A stretch of 64,000 nucleotides of DNA from Prunus persica (Eukaryota > Streptophyta > Magnoliopsida > Rosales > Rosaceae): contig NC_034013.1 of assembly GCF_000346465.2 (NCBI RefSeq), forward strand, positions 13,646,486 to 13,710,485, given 5' to 3'. The notes beneath the pieces were generated by a model. That model saw nothing but the letters and a program-made list of their open reading frames with translations, was not told the DNA's origin and searched no databases. The position numbers were made by a program, and so were the translations under genes. This document shows positions 11,457 to 22,726 of this stretch, piece after piece. The stretch's first letter is position 1; each line of letters opens with the position of its first letter.

Positions 11457-13397
11457 CCGTATGAATATCTTTGTACTCTCTTTCCCATATTATATATTGT
11501 TCTAATTGTTGAACTATTACAATATTCAGTTGCTACATATAATAAATAGTACATGAAAAATAATTACCATATATGAAATTTTCATATCATTATAATAATG
11601 ACCTCAAAAATAATATCAAGTACATTACACAAATATTAGAAACATACGGCTCCACAAGAAGAATACATGATATCTTATGTCCTTACTAATTCTTGGGGCG
11701 TAATAACAACTATAATCAATGATGTGTATAGTTTGCTGCAAGTTTGCTTAGCATTTTCATAATATAAGCTTTGTTTTTCTCTTCAAAAGGCCTCTCAAAG
11801 AACTCATTGTCTACACATTACATTATGCACAAAATGGTCTCCAATGCTAGTGTATGACTTGCACATCAGTGTCTGCACAAACCAGCAAAAACACATTGTG
11901 TAATTGTTAACCTCAAATTTGTTATTTACAGGGAAACGAGTTGGGTGTGGCTTTTTCCTTGTGCAATTTCAAAAGACACGGAGAGAGAAACATAAATTGT
12001 CAAGACAAAATTGCAGCAAATTATAATTTGGTCAAGTACTCACCATCGGGAAACAATATGCTTTCAATGAATAAATAACATATTAATTTTCAACCAACAC
12101 TACTGCACAACTCATCTCAGAAACATGATTAAGATTTGACAAACATACAGGTAGAAGATCCAATCAATTAAACCACTCACATGCAAAAAACGAACCTAAA
12201 TTATACGCCAACTCAAGCTACAAAAACCCAACTTGTTGAGCACCAGTCAACAAGTTTTATAGGCAAATTGAAATCAAGTATAAATTACTTCAGCAGTAAC
12301 ACCTTCATTTTTTCAACCAAAGATGCCAGCTTCCTTTCAATATCAAAAAGCACATTCAATTAGTCCCAAGATGTGGGACATAGATACCTAGTCTTTTAGA
12401 TTACAAAAACAGAGTTCTTTTTCTCCAAACAAAAATATCTTAAAACAAAGGAGAGAAGAAAATGAATTAACAATTTCACAGCAATCTTTTAAAGAAACAA
12501 TGAGATTGACAATGATTATGGTTCCAAAACAATGCCAGACATTAAATTAACACATAATGTTGAGAAAAACACAAAGAGCAGAGAGAGAGAGAAAGAGAGA
12601 GATCGTAAATAATACTTCAGCCAAGAATAATCTCAACTCCTACTCAAATCACAAGCAGATAAAGAAAAATGATATCAACATATATTCCTATTAAATTACA
12701 GAGGCGTATCAATAAAACACCAACAACAAAAAATCAATATAACAGCAATACAAAAGCAATACGACTACAATACAACCGCAATAAAATCACAATACGATTG
12801 CTATTCTTAAAGAAGGCATGTAAACCTAGACTTCAAAACCCCCAAAATTGGACCAAAATGCTCAAACAATGGTCACCTAATGCCAACACATGCTGTCATA
12901 TTCAAAAAAGATGGTTTTGTTTAGGTTGCAAAAAGGATTCGAAGAGAGACGAAATTGGGGTTTGGATTTGGGTAGAAAAGAAAACAAAGAGGAAGAGGAA
13001 GAACTGGGTTTTGAGGGCAAAGCTGTGGGTTTTGTAGGTTGTTCTTGATCTTCTTCTTTGTGAGAAGATGCGTAGTTAGTTCAATTTAACATCAAAACTT
13101 ACATATTCCCAACAATTCATTTTCTGGAGAAGCTGCTCTTCAAGAGGGCATGTAAATTCAGACTTCAAAACCCCCCAAAATTGGACCAAAATGCTCAAAC
13201 AATGGCCACCTAATGCCAACACATGTTGTCATATTCAAAAAATATGGTTTTGGTTGGGTTTGTTTAGGTTGCAGAAGTGATTCGAAGAGAGACGAAATTG
13301 GGGTTTGGATGAGGAAGAACTGGGTTTTGAGGGCAAGCTGTGGGTTCTGTAGGTTGTTCTTGATCTTCTTCTTCGTGAGAAGATGCGTAGTTAGCTA

Positions 13398-13401
<4 letters not shown>

Positions 13402-13453
<52 letters not shown>
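13402..13453. repeat. (GA)n microsatellite, right arm of the inverted repeat
   Basis: About 26 uninterrupted GA units, the complement of the CT tract in the left arm. Confidence 0.95.
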
Positions 13454-13455
<2 letters not shown>

Positions 13456-13759
13456 TTAATTTCAGAGAAAAGTGATATGTGTGGAATAAGTTGACAATAA
13501 ATATATATTTATAGGTGATAGTTGCAAAAAAATGGGGAGATGTGGTATTTACAGGAAAAAAAATTTATAAAAAGGGTGGCATTTAGAGCTATTTCCCAAA
13601 AAAATAAGGCACTAAATTTGGAAAAACCCAAAAATGGGGCGAAATACCAGTCCAGCTATTGCCTGTACATGAATTTATTTTTTTGTGAAGCCCACTGAGC
13701 CATGACGCAACCCACATGCAAGGAAGGCCCGCAACTACTGTGTTGCAGATGCTATCACA

Positions 13760-14383
13760 CCAAGTGTTGGAAGCTGATGATGTTGTCGTTGGACCAACGG
13801 CACAATTCAAACAACTCTTGTTTTTTTAATTCCAACAATAACCTAAATCAACTATTCATATTAAATTCAAGCTATTTTAACGCTAAAAAAAAAACGGCTG
13901 AGCTTTATATCCAACCTCAAAACTCACTCTAAACTTATCAACCCATTTCTCATATTTCAATTTTTTTAGCTCAAATTATTCAAAAAATTAAATTATAAAG
14001 TTATTTAAAAAGATTAAATGAAGAAAAGTTATCCATAAAAAAAAATTTAGACTTAAACCATTCTTAAATAATGTAATAAAGTTACGGACTTTTAATTTTG
14101 AGTCTCAAGAGTTGGAGAAAAAAACGGTTTAAGTCAGACAAAATCAAATAGTTACTTTTTAAAGAAGAAAAATTTAATATGACCAAATGGATTGGAGGAT
14201 GCCTAAACGTTGACAAAAATAAATAAATTCCTCTGTTTAGTTTTTTTTCTTCTTTTGGTCTGAAAAATCCGCCTGTTAGTTAGAAGTCCTAACGCGCCTA
14301 ACTACTCCTTTCCTTTCTCATACACTTCTCCTGTCTCTCTCTCTCTTCTCTCGCTCTGTTTCTGAATTTGGTCTTCAGAGAAA
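13760..14383. other. Promoter region and 5' UTR of the Sec61 gamma gene
   Basis: AT-rich DNA without genes. A CT-rich leader (14325-14350) and TTCAGAGAAAATGG lead directly into the start codon of the Sec61 gamma gene. Confidence 0.4.
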
Positions 14384-14711
14384 ATGGAAGCCATAGACTC
14401 AGTCGTCGATCCTCTCAGAGTGTTCGCGAAGGAAAGCACTCGACTGGTGAAGAGGTGCCACAAGCCTGATCGCAAAGGTAACCAATTAAGAATCTACATA
14501 TAACATTCGGATGTGTTTTCTGGATCAAATTTTAACACAAATTGGGGATTTTAATTCTCTAATTTATGTGTACTTGATGGTTGATTTCGGTGCAGAGTTC
14601 ACGAAGGTGGCGATCCGTACAGCCATCGGGTTCGTAGCAATGGGATTCGTTGGGTTTTTCGTGAAGCTGGTCTTCATCCCCATCAACAACATCATCGTCG
14701 GCTCTGTTTAG
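14384..14711 (+). CDS. SEC61G: Protein transport protein Sec61 subunit gamma
   Basis: Two exons, 14384-14477 and 14596-14711, join in frame (CGC AAA G|AG TTC) to give 69 aa, the usual length of plant Sec61 gamma (SecE family). The protein is the small tail-anchored subunit of the ER translocon. The amphipathic N-terminal helix (residues 5-24, [19 protein letters not shown]) and the single membrane segment (about 37-60, [21 protein letters not shown]) are plain, ending in the typical NNIIVGS tail. The intron is 118 bp with GTAACC and GTGCAG ends. The stop TAG is followed at once by GTATTC, a possible 3' UTR intron donor, with a plausible acceptor TTTCAG near 15173. Confidence 0.96.
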
Positions 14712-16186
14712 GTATTCATTCAATTACATCTCAATTTCCGTCTGTTCAATGCAATTAAGTTTAAATTTAGTGGCTTTAATTTGCATTCTTGTGGTTTGGT
14801 TGAGAATTTAGCTGAGTTTACTTTGTTGATATTGCTGTATAAGATCTAGAAGTTGGATACGAAAACCAGAACAGCCTACTCAGATATTATAAATCTAATC
14901 ACACTTGTTATCCCATTAACTTCAATTTTTTTTTTCTTTTCTTAGTTAAATGTTTAGTGGGTTTATTGATTTGTGTAATTTTGCTGATTGTCATTAGATG
15001 GAGAAATGGAGTTGTGGCACTGGACCACTGCGTCTATAGAGTGGTACTGTACCATTGCGTCAGCCGGTGATATTCCCACTCCATTAAATGATTGGTTTTT
15101 TTAAGACAGATTTTCTAGATTAATATGGTGTAATTTGGGACTGATTTATTTTATTTGTCCAATCTAGTTTCAGGTCATGCTTAAGGTTCTGAGTTGACTA
15201 GATCATGGAGGCAGACAGCAACTTGTGCTCAAAGAGAAAGCAATAGTATTTTAGTTTACTTCTCATTTGGTTGGGCTCTTCTTTGCCTTAGTTCTGTAAA
15301 ATTATGATGCTTCTTTTTGCCTGAACATATGTAAAACTGTGATACATCAACTTGTTTAGTTTTCCATAATTGAGACCTCATTCTCTCATCCATATGCCGC
15401 TTTTAACCAAAGTTTTCTTCTTTTGAAAAAACATTCAACAATATAACCCCGAAACGAAGCAACCCCATTCCCTGACCGACCTCTTTTCTAGGTTTCCGAC
15501 CAGGGTTTAATGTTCGAATTTGATGGGCTGGGTCAAGAACACCAAATTTGATCCCCTTGAGCTTCGTTTTTGTGACTACTTTTCCAAATTGAGGGGCACA
15601 TTTGATTCATTGGATGTTTCCTATATCTTATGGGGAGTTTAATTATATTATATTGTTCCCTAAAGAAAAATTGCTGCCCCAAAAGGATTGTAAAACAGCA
15701 AATCATTTGGCATGAAAAAACCTTATACATCAATGCCTACTAGCCATCAAAACCAGCAATCAAACGGAGAATATTATATAACTAACAAAAAAGGTCATAT
15801 GATTGAAGCTTGAAAGTGGCCCAGCAACCACACATTAGCTAACCTTCTTCAACTTCACTCATAACTACCAAACAATCCAACAGTGAAAGTTTAGTTTATT
15901 TTTTTATTTTAAAAATATAATTTTCTTTATAAAGTTGTAAAGAAATTATTGGAACACCAACCCTTTATTGTTGTTATTCTTTTTCTTAGGTAAGCAAATA
16001 GCAGATCGATCTCGGAATGCAATATTTCATTAGGTAACAAACAAACACGTGGATATAAGAAAAGCAACGCTTGGAACAAAAGCAAAGCCTTCCTTCTTCC
16101 TCACACAAGAAGGTACAACCAAGTAGACTTTCAGCATAACAGCTTCCATCATCAAGAGCCCCACCGCATCTCCCTACAATGAGGAT
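14712..16186. other. Sec61 gamma 3' region and DUF579 upstream region
   Basis: No coding gene is seen. A possible untranslated last exon of Sec61 gamma starts near 15174 and may run to about 15400. The remainder is AT-rich spacer. Confidence 0.4.
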
Positions 16187-17206
16187 ATGATAGTGGCTGG
16201 CTGTGGAGGTCCTGAAAGCAAAGAGAAACACCAAAAAATGCCCCCAGAAGTGCCTCATTGTCGCTCTCCTGTAACTCCTCAAGTTCGATTCTCTTCCCCG
16301 GTGTCACTTAAGGCACAACTAGATCAACCTTATCAGCACAAGCACTGCAGAGGATCTAAAAACATGAACTTTAGCAGAAAGAAACTCATCCCTTTCCTTG
16401 TTTTGATCCTTTCAATCATTTCTGTACTCAGACTTCTCAGAATTGCAATAACAACTTCATCTCCTTCCCCTCCATTTCCTGCCTCGACTGCCTTGCCTCC
16501 TACTGCTCTTGGAGATGCATGTTCTCCTCTCTCCACATGCTCTAAGTTTCCATCAGAAAAAAAGGTGTCTGCCAACGTCACCGGCCTCAGGGAAAAGGAA
16601 TACCGCCTTCTGTCAAATCTCATTAGGCAGAAAGCTCCCTGCAACCTCCTCATTTTCGGGATTGATCCTCAGTATGTATCTCTCTCATCAATCAATGCAG
16701 GTGGCACCACCATCTTTCTAGAGGACGATCACAACAAGATAAGCACACTGAAGACTAATTCCAACACCACCAGAGTCTACCAGGTGGACTACCAGATACC
16801 TGCAAAAGAGGCTTACAAACTGCTCAAGCATGCAAGGGAAAACCCAGATTGTGCACCTAGCTCAAAACTCCAACTATCCAAATGTCAACTTGCATTGAAA
16901 AACTTACCACAAGAAGTTTATGAGCTTAAATGGGATGTGGTGGTGGTGGACGGACCAAGCGGCAGTACACCAGACGAACCGGGGAGGATGGCAGCAATCT
17001 ATACTGCTAGTATGATGGCAAGAAATGGGAATATTACAGATGTGGTAGTGCATGATGTAGATCGAATGATTGAGAAGTGGTTTTCCTGGGAGTTTCTGTG
17101 TGATGAGAACTTAGTTTCTTCGAAAGGGAGATTATGGAACTTTAGGATCACAGGCCAATCAAACTCTACAAATTTTTGCCCTGCCAAAACCATTACGATA
17201 GAGTAA
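16187..17206 (+). CDS. DUF579 protein (IRX15 / GXM / AGM methyltransferase family)
   Basis: One exon encodes 339 aa from the first ATG, or 280 aa from the in-frame ATG at 16364. The latter gives the family's usual layout: a short cytosolic start (MNFSRKK), one membrane anchor (about residues 67-86 of the long form) and a Golgi-lumenal domain. The DUF579 core includes PCNLLIFGID, GGTTIFLEDD, VYELKWDVVVVDGP, PGRMAAIYTASMMARN, DVVVHDVDR and FLCDENLV; conserved Cys residues and several N-glycosylation sites (NVT, NTT, NIT) are present. The family includes glucuronoxylan 4-O-methyltransferases and arabinogalactan methyltransferases, acting on cell-wall polysaccharides with S-adenosylmethionine. 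Which subgroup this belongs to is uncertain. The 3' end faces the TITAN-like gene. Confidence 0.9.
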   Translation: MIVAGCGGPESKEKHQKMPPEVPHCRSPVTPQVRFSSPVSLKAQLDQPYQHKHCRGSKNMNFSRKKLIPFLVLILSIISVLRLLRIAITTSSPSPPFPASTALPPTALGDACSPLSTCSKFPSEKKVSANVTGLREKEYRLLSNLIRQKAPCNLLIFGIDPQYVSLSSINAGGTTIFLEDDHNKISTLKTNSNTTRVYQVDYQIPAKEAYKLLKHARENPDCAPSSKLQLSKCQLALKNLPQEVYELKWDVVVVDGPSGSTPDEPGRMAAIYTASMMARNGNITDVVVHDVDRMIEKWFSWEFLCDENLVSSKGRLWNFRITGQSNSTNFCPAKTITIE

Positions 17207-17959
17207 TATAATAGCTTCTATTGTTACTATTATTTTTATTTTTCCCCCATGAGGTGTAAGTAGAAAGAACAAGCTCCTTTCATTATTGATATTTTCAATA
17301 GAGCAATGGTAAAAGTAGGAAAACCGGATGCCATACAGTTCTTCCTGAACCAGCTCAACATGGCAGACAGAAAAACAGATATTTCAAATTGTGAGATTGC
17401 AGCCATAAAAATAGAGTAGGAGCTCTTTTTCTTTCTCCTGGGGTACAGAGTCCTTGTAAAAAAGATTCCCATCACTTCTTCCTCCTTATTTTCTTTGTAA
17501 ATAAGAATCATTATTTGCGGGCGAATATCCAGTGCCTACCAATGTCAATTCTTTTTTCTTTTTCTTTTTCTTTTTTGGTTGAAATGTCAGTGTTTCAACA
17601 TGAAATAATTATTGATGGATCTAACCATTGATGTCACCAAAGGAAGATCTCATTTGCCACATGCATAAGATATGAGGATAAAGTTTCAAGTTGAATATAT
17701 TTGATGGAGAAAAATTCAAGTTGAATACATTTGAGTGCCATGATCATTTGAACTTACAACTCTATTTTGTACACCAGCCTAAAAACTGATCATCCAATTT
17801 TGGGCAGAGTCTCACATGTTTGCTTCCTGGCTTCCTTAAAAGTTCCAGCTCAATTTGATCTCTACTTCAAACTCAACGGAGCTGAAGATATATACAGTGG
17901 TTCTCCCAACATGTCTGTCATCAGAGCTGTCATCAACTTGCATAACCATCATGGCACAA
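17207..17959. other. Spacer between convergent DUF579 and TITAN-like genes
   Basis: The stretch probably contains the two 3' UTRs. No ORF with family resemblance is present. Confidence 0.4.
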
Positions 17960-20430
17960 TCATTCACTCTCATTTGTTCGCTGCATGAAGAGGGACACAA
18001 TTAAAAATGCCTAAGCCTTCATAATTCTTGAAATGTGTCTGCATAAGTTTTATGGATTTTATTTACAAAAACAATAAAATGAAAGCTCACAACAGTTTGC
18101 TGCATGTCTAGTGAAATTCAAATGGGACTGTCATAGCATCCGTGTATTGAGAACCATGCATGTTGTATCACAACATTAAATAAAGATATTTTTCCATCTA
18201 TCATAACTAGCTTTAAAAATCTTGAAATCTACAACAAACTGACATAGTAAGAGGGAACATGAAACTCACCATCCGTTTGCTGACGTAAGGCTGTATCTTA
18301 ATTGGCATCTCAAATTCACTTTCAACCTTAGGTAATTTTTGTTTCTCCAACTCAAATTCTTTTCTGGACTCTTTTCGGCTACCAGATTGCCACACTCTAC
18401 CAAAATTAGGGAGCCAATTAGCATCACAGTCACTCTTGACAATCTCCCCTCTTTTCTCCATCTCCATCTCCCTCTTTCTTCTTTCTGCCCAAGCTGCTCC
18501 CACTCGTTTTGGGTTCAATTTCTTGGACTTCCTCGACTTATTTGACAGAGAGATACGGGTACCTGAAGCTGGTTTCGGTGGAACAGTAAACTGAATTTCT
18601 TCATCTGCTTCAAGCCAAGGAGGAGGTGCCCCAGAATGCACATTTCCACTAGCCTCTTTAGAACACGTGGAAGATATTTGTGTGAGATTCTGAAAACCTG
18701 GAGAAAAGAACCTTAAATGAGGATGCACAGCTATAATAAATAAATCATAACTCTATCAACCTCCTGTGCTAAGCCATTGAGTCGAGACAGATGTATATAA
18801 ATTTTTCTGTAATTCCTAAGAACAGATGGCTCACTTCTCAAATGATGTATACATTTGGCATCAGTATGATCAGCTTAATAGAAGCATGGAGAATAAGAAC
18901 ATCAAAAAAATCAAAGGTTAATACCCGGAGAACTGCTCAGTCCTTTTGTCATTCTTTCATGCTGATACACCTCGCTCATCTACACCAAACGAATTACACA
19001 TTTGGAATTTTCCAATGTTACAGACAACCATATAAGTACAACCACAAGAAACGGATGCTTTTAGTGAAGAGTGTATATGACCAAACTTACCCTTTCATTA
19101 CTGAAATAACCATCAGCTGAGCACTTTCTACCATTAGAAATAAAAGAATGTTGGGTACTGCTGCTAACTGATTCATGATGTAAGCAGACAGCAGAAATCA
19201 TAAAACTAGCATAAGCCTTTTAACTACAGGGGAGCAACTTCTATGAAATACAAACCAAAGGGATACAAATATCATATAAACAGAACATGCATACCGGTTA
19301 AACCTTTTGAATTTATGGAATATATACCAGAACATGTTTCCCCGTGTAAAGAAGAGGTAGCCACGTCTTGAGGAAAGCAGCCAACATTTGTAACTTGAGG
19401 GGGTCCTGAATGGGATACCTGATGCTCATTTGTATGAAATAGTAAAGGCATAACACCATTTGAAAAACTTGAATTACTATTATTTTCAAAAGTATCTATA
19501 ATTCCATATTTCAGTTCATTATGGATATCATTTGAAGGTCCAAACGTTGGTCCTCGAGATTTTTCCCCGCAGGGCACAGCTTCATTCTTCAATGATTTGC
19601 ACTTCTTCTCCCACTGCAGCCACAAAGGGATAATAACCATACGTTAATGACTCAACTCTAAAAACTGCCTTGAATTTCTGTTTACTCTCTTCTTTGGAAC
19701 TACAAGATTCATTATTCTACCATCTTTCTTCAACAAATCACATGAAAACACAAATCCACAGAATTCTACAATCCTTCTGTTTACTCCCACTGCCTCATAT
19801 GACATAAATGATGAATGAAACTGAAAGCATATATACTATATAAACATACCATAGCAAGGTCATCTTCCGATATTCTAAATGTATCAAGTCGATCCATTCC
19901 TCCGCCATATTTCCACAAAAAATGCTTCAAATTCTTCAGATGTTCAGCACTTGCAAGGTGATTAATTGCATTACTACTGATAATCAAGAACACCAATAAA
20001 GTGTAAGGCCAATGTCATATATATCACAATGCACGATTTTGTAGCTCTAAATTATACAAATTGCACAGCAATTCTCCACATGTTCCATTATTTTCCTCTG
20101 TTTTCTCAGCAAACAAACAGAAATTGAAAAGCTAATTCAAGCATGGCGATAGAAATCTTACCAAGCGAAGGAGCTATCTAGCTCGTCAATGTCGGTGTCG
20201 CAGAAGACGCACCACAGGCGATTGCGAGAGGCGAGTTCGGGGCGGAAAGGGGTAGGGTTTTGGAGAAAGAAGCGGACGTCGGAGAGCTTGTCCTGGAACC
20301 GAGAGAGGAAGGTAGAGAGGGACTTGGTATGGCCCGGTATGTACTTGTGGCTCGGGCCTTGGTTGTGATTCAGCTTGCAAACCACGCAGTACTCGAATTC
20401 GTACCTCTTCTTCTTATTCTTCTCCGGCAT
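17960..20430 (-). CDS. TTL: TITAN-like zinc-finger protein (CCDC84/CENATAC family)
   Basis: Five exons on the minus strand (20430-20162, 19976-19850, 19613-19295, 18697-18270, 17980-17960) join in frame to 387 aa. The N-terminal finger has Cys15, Cys18, His28 and His33 (CVVCKLNHNQGPSHKYIPGH). A second CxxC follows (LWCVFC). Exon 2 encodes HLASAEHLKNLKHFLWKYGG, hallmark of the family. The C-terminal half has GAPPPWLEADEE and NWLPNFGRVWQSGSRKESRKEFE. The Arabidopsis relative is needed for endosperm development, and the animal homologue CENATAC belongs to the minor (U12) spliceosome; the same role here is inferred. The last exon codes only RTNESE plus stop and is predicted from a good acceptor (CCTCTTCATGCAG) and correct phase. 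The gene ends convergently with DUF579. Confidence 0.9.
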
Positions 20431-22593
20431 CTTTCGATTGGTTTTGTTTTAGGGTTAGAGTAACTGTGATCGTCCCTCCTCCACTGTCGTACGGACACAG
20501 TTTCTCTCTCTCCCTCTATTTGTTTGGAATTTGGAGGCAAACGTATAACAGCCGCTACACCTGCTTTTGCGTTTTCTCTTTTTGTTCCAAACGATCTCAG
20601 CAAATCTTGCTACAGTGAAGCCGTGATAGAAAACGCTATCTGGAAACGGGTCCGTAATTTGTTCCTCTTTTGTTTTTTGTCCAGCTGTTTAAAGGCTTAA
20701 CTGTGAATTCACTTATCGACCCCCAAAAAAAAAAAAAAAAAAAAAATCTCTAAACAAAGCTTGAAGCTTGAAGCCTTCAAATAACAAAACGTACTAACAT
20801 GTTATCTACACATTATCAACAATATCAAAGCACGTCGGTACTTTGTTACAAAGAACTCCTGTTCAGATTAATGCCAAACTTTTAAAGCCCAAGAGCTGTC
20901 GCACACTTTGCGGTAGAATATTAACTAGTGCATCGATTGGTCTGCGCAACTTCAAGTAAAATTTCCAGCTTATTGCTGTAAAACACATTGTCCCATCAAA
21001 TTGCTTTTGACTGCATCCTTCTGTTACTGCCTGGTAAGAAAGTTTTCAGATTTCTGTGGTAGGGTATATAAACAGTCCAGTTCAGATGCTATGGTTTGTG
21101 ATTCACATTTCCACATGGTGTGACTGGAACCCCACCATCACCACATGATCATCTCAAAACTTTCCCCACCTACAAAAGCTAGCTGCCTTTTTTCTTGATT
21201 GGTCTCTGGAGATGACTTGACTGAACAATCTTGTTGAATTCAATGTATATTTCTCTCTTGTTAACCTATTGTTTTTGGAAAACTCACATTCACAGATTTC
21301 TCTCTGTATATTTATGCCACAAATCCTAGAAGCCAACTGAAATGAAATGGAAATGCTGCATGTGACTATGAACTCCACCCTATCTTGTCTCCTCTTAGTT
21401 GCAATTAGTGTACCTTCAAACCACACCCTGCCAAATCTTTTGCAAACTCTCAGTTAAACAAATGATGGTTGGTTCTGAATTTCATTTTGATTCACTTCTG
21501 CACGTCATAAATATTTAAAAAAAAGTCAATTCTGTGCACCATAATATACTGCACGATCTGTGTAACTCAGTACAAAAATTATCACATGTACAAATGTGAA
21601 GTCCATTTTGTTCTGATAAGTGCCCTATTTGCTCATCAGTGGGAAATCGGTAAAAGATTTCCTTGTCATAAACAAGAAACTCTTACTCGATGACGCGCGC
21701 GTATAATGAGCGATTGACAATCGTTGATGTACGTTACGTCTCTTTCGAACTCTACACTAATTATAAAAAAAAATGTCGTGTCGTGTCGTGGGTGTGGTGG
21801 CTACAAAATCCTCCATAGAACAGTAATGGGATAAGAGTAAGTTTGTTTTAGGGTTGTGATTGAACATATCATACTGCACAGAAATAAGAGAGGGCATCAA
21901 GAGACCATCATATGTGGACAATATGAAAAGACAAATGTTAAGGTTATGTCATAATGGCCAGTTTGATGGTTCAACAAGCATCATGCCCTACATCTTTTAT
22001 CCTTGTTCTTCAAATTTCTCAAAGAATTGATGGCCCTGGTATTTGGTAGTATTTGGTATTTCCTTGATGGTACTGCAGATAAGAGATCCAAGACAAGGCA
22101 TCACCCATAATGTAGGTGGTCATTTGTCAGGGTACCTCAAAATAATATCATCAAAAATTGTTAACTATTACAAGATGTATTAAATCAATTAGGCTCCACC
22201 ATGGCCAGTGTAGGCATTTCTTTTTTGTTAACTTATGCCCTGAAGATGAGAGCCATGAACTTCCATCATTGGTATCCAACTTTGCAGCACAGAGCATCTC
22301 ATGATAACAACTGTTGGGTTCTTATAGGACAAGTACATTCAATTCTTTAATTAGTATCTTTCTTTGCATTTTGATCTTTTTAACAAGAGTAAATATAGAA
22401 ACCAGCAAAGGAAATTTTTTTTAAAAAAAGGGATGATAATGAAACCACTAGCACTAGGACATGCTCATACCCACAAAAGAAAAGACTGTTTTAGGTTCTT
22501 CAATGGAAACAGAACTTTATCCCAGAGGAATCTTTTTTACTTCTTTTTTATTTCCTTCAAAGGACAAACAGTGAACAAGTGAAAGGAAAAAAA
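20431..22593. other. Upstream of TITAN-like; no gene seen
   Basis: An A run at 20722-20745 and AT-rich DNA. A small CpG-rich patch with GTCGTGTCGTGTCGTG lies near 21777. No RNA gene or conserved ORF was recognised on either strand. Confidence 0.35.
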
Positions 22594-22726
22594 TCTTACT
22601 TGTAACAAGGATATCACTGTTTTGCTATCCCTAGTCAATAACATAATGACACGTGAAAAATTATCCGATATGTCATTATGTTATTGATCGGAGATAGCAA
22701 AAAGTGTTATCTCAGTTGTATGAGAG
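22594..22726. mobile_element. Hairpin MITE, about 133 bp
   Basis: Nearly the whole unit is one inverted repeat. TTTGCTATCCCTAGTCAATA on the left pairs with TATTGATCGGAGATAGCAAA on the right. Both sides then continue through CATAATGACA, leaving a loop of about 20 bases centred near 22659. Weaker pairing extends outward to TCTTAC-TTGTAACA and TGTTATCTCAGTTGTA-GAGA. This is the form of a stowaway/foldback-type MITE. No clear target duplication was found. Confidence 0.65.

Larger units (their letters stand above)
9165..13597. mobile_element. Long inverted-repeat (foldback-type) element
   Basis: The left arm (about 9165-10400, resuming near 10540) and the right arm (about 12360-13597) are reverse complements over about 1.2 kb, with scattered differences and small indels. 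The outermost clear match is GGGAAATAGCTCTAAATGCC at 9165 against its complement ending at 13597. A weaker outer similarity (CCATCTCCAACCC near 9091; GTTGCAGATGC near 13743) may mark the real ends. Each arm carries a CT/GA microsatellite and two copies of a roughly 300-bp unit. The centre (about 10560-12280) holds no intact transposase. No target duplication was found, so the superfamily (Mutator-like or foldback) is open. A transcript through it would fold into a very long hairpin. Confidence 0.8.

Noticed and set aside
11198..11554. Minus-strand ORF rich in Cys, Leu and Phe
   Set aside because: It translates the degenerate CAATAAACAAG-like repeat; low complexity, inside the foldback element.
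12285..12360. Minus-strand peptide LFDIERKLASLVEKMKVLLLK before a stop, inside the foldback element
   Set aside because: It looks like the end of a coiled-coil protein and might be a captured gene fragment, but no further exons or family could be recognised.
12669..13398. Similar ORFs in the inverted-repeat units (KRDEIGVW-containing)
   Set aside because: They recur because the DNA repeats; frames are interrupted and differ between copies, so coding is unlikely.
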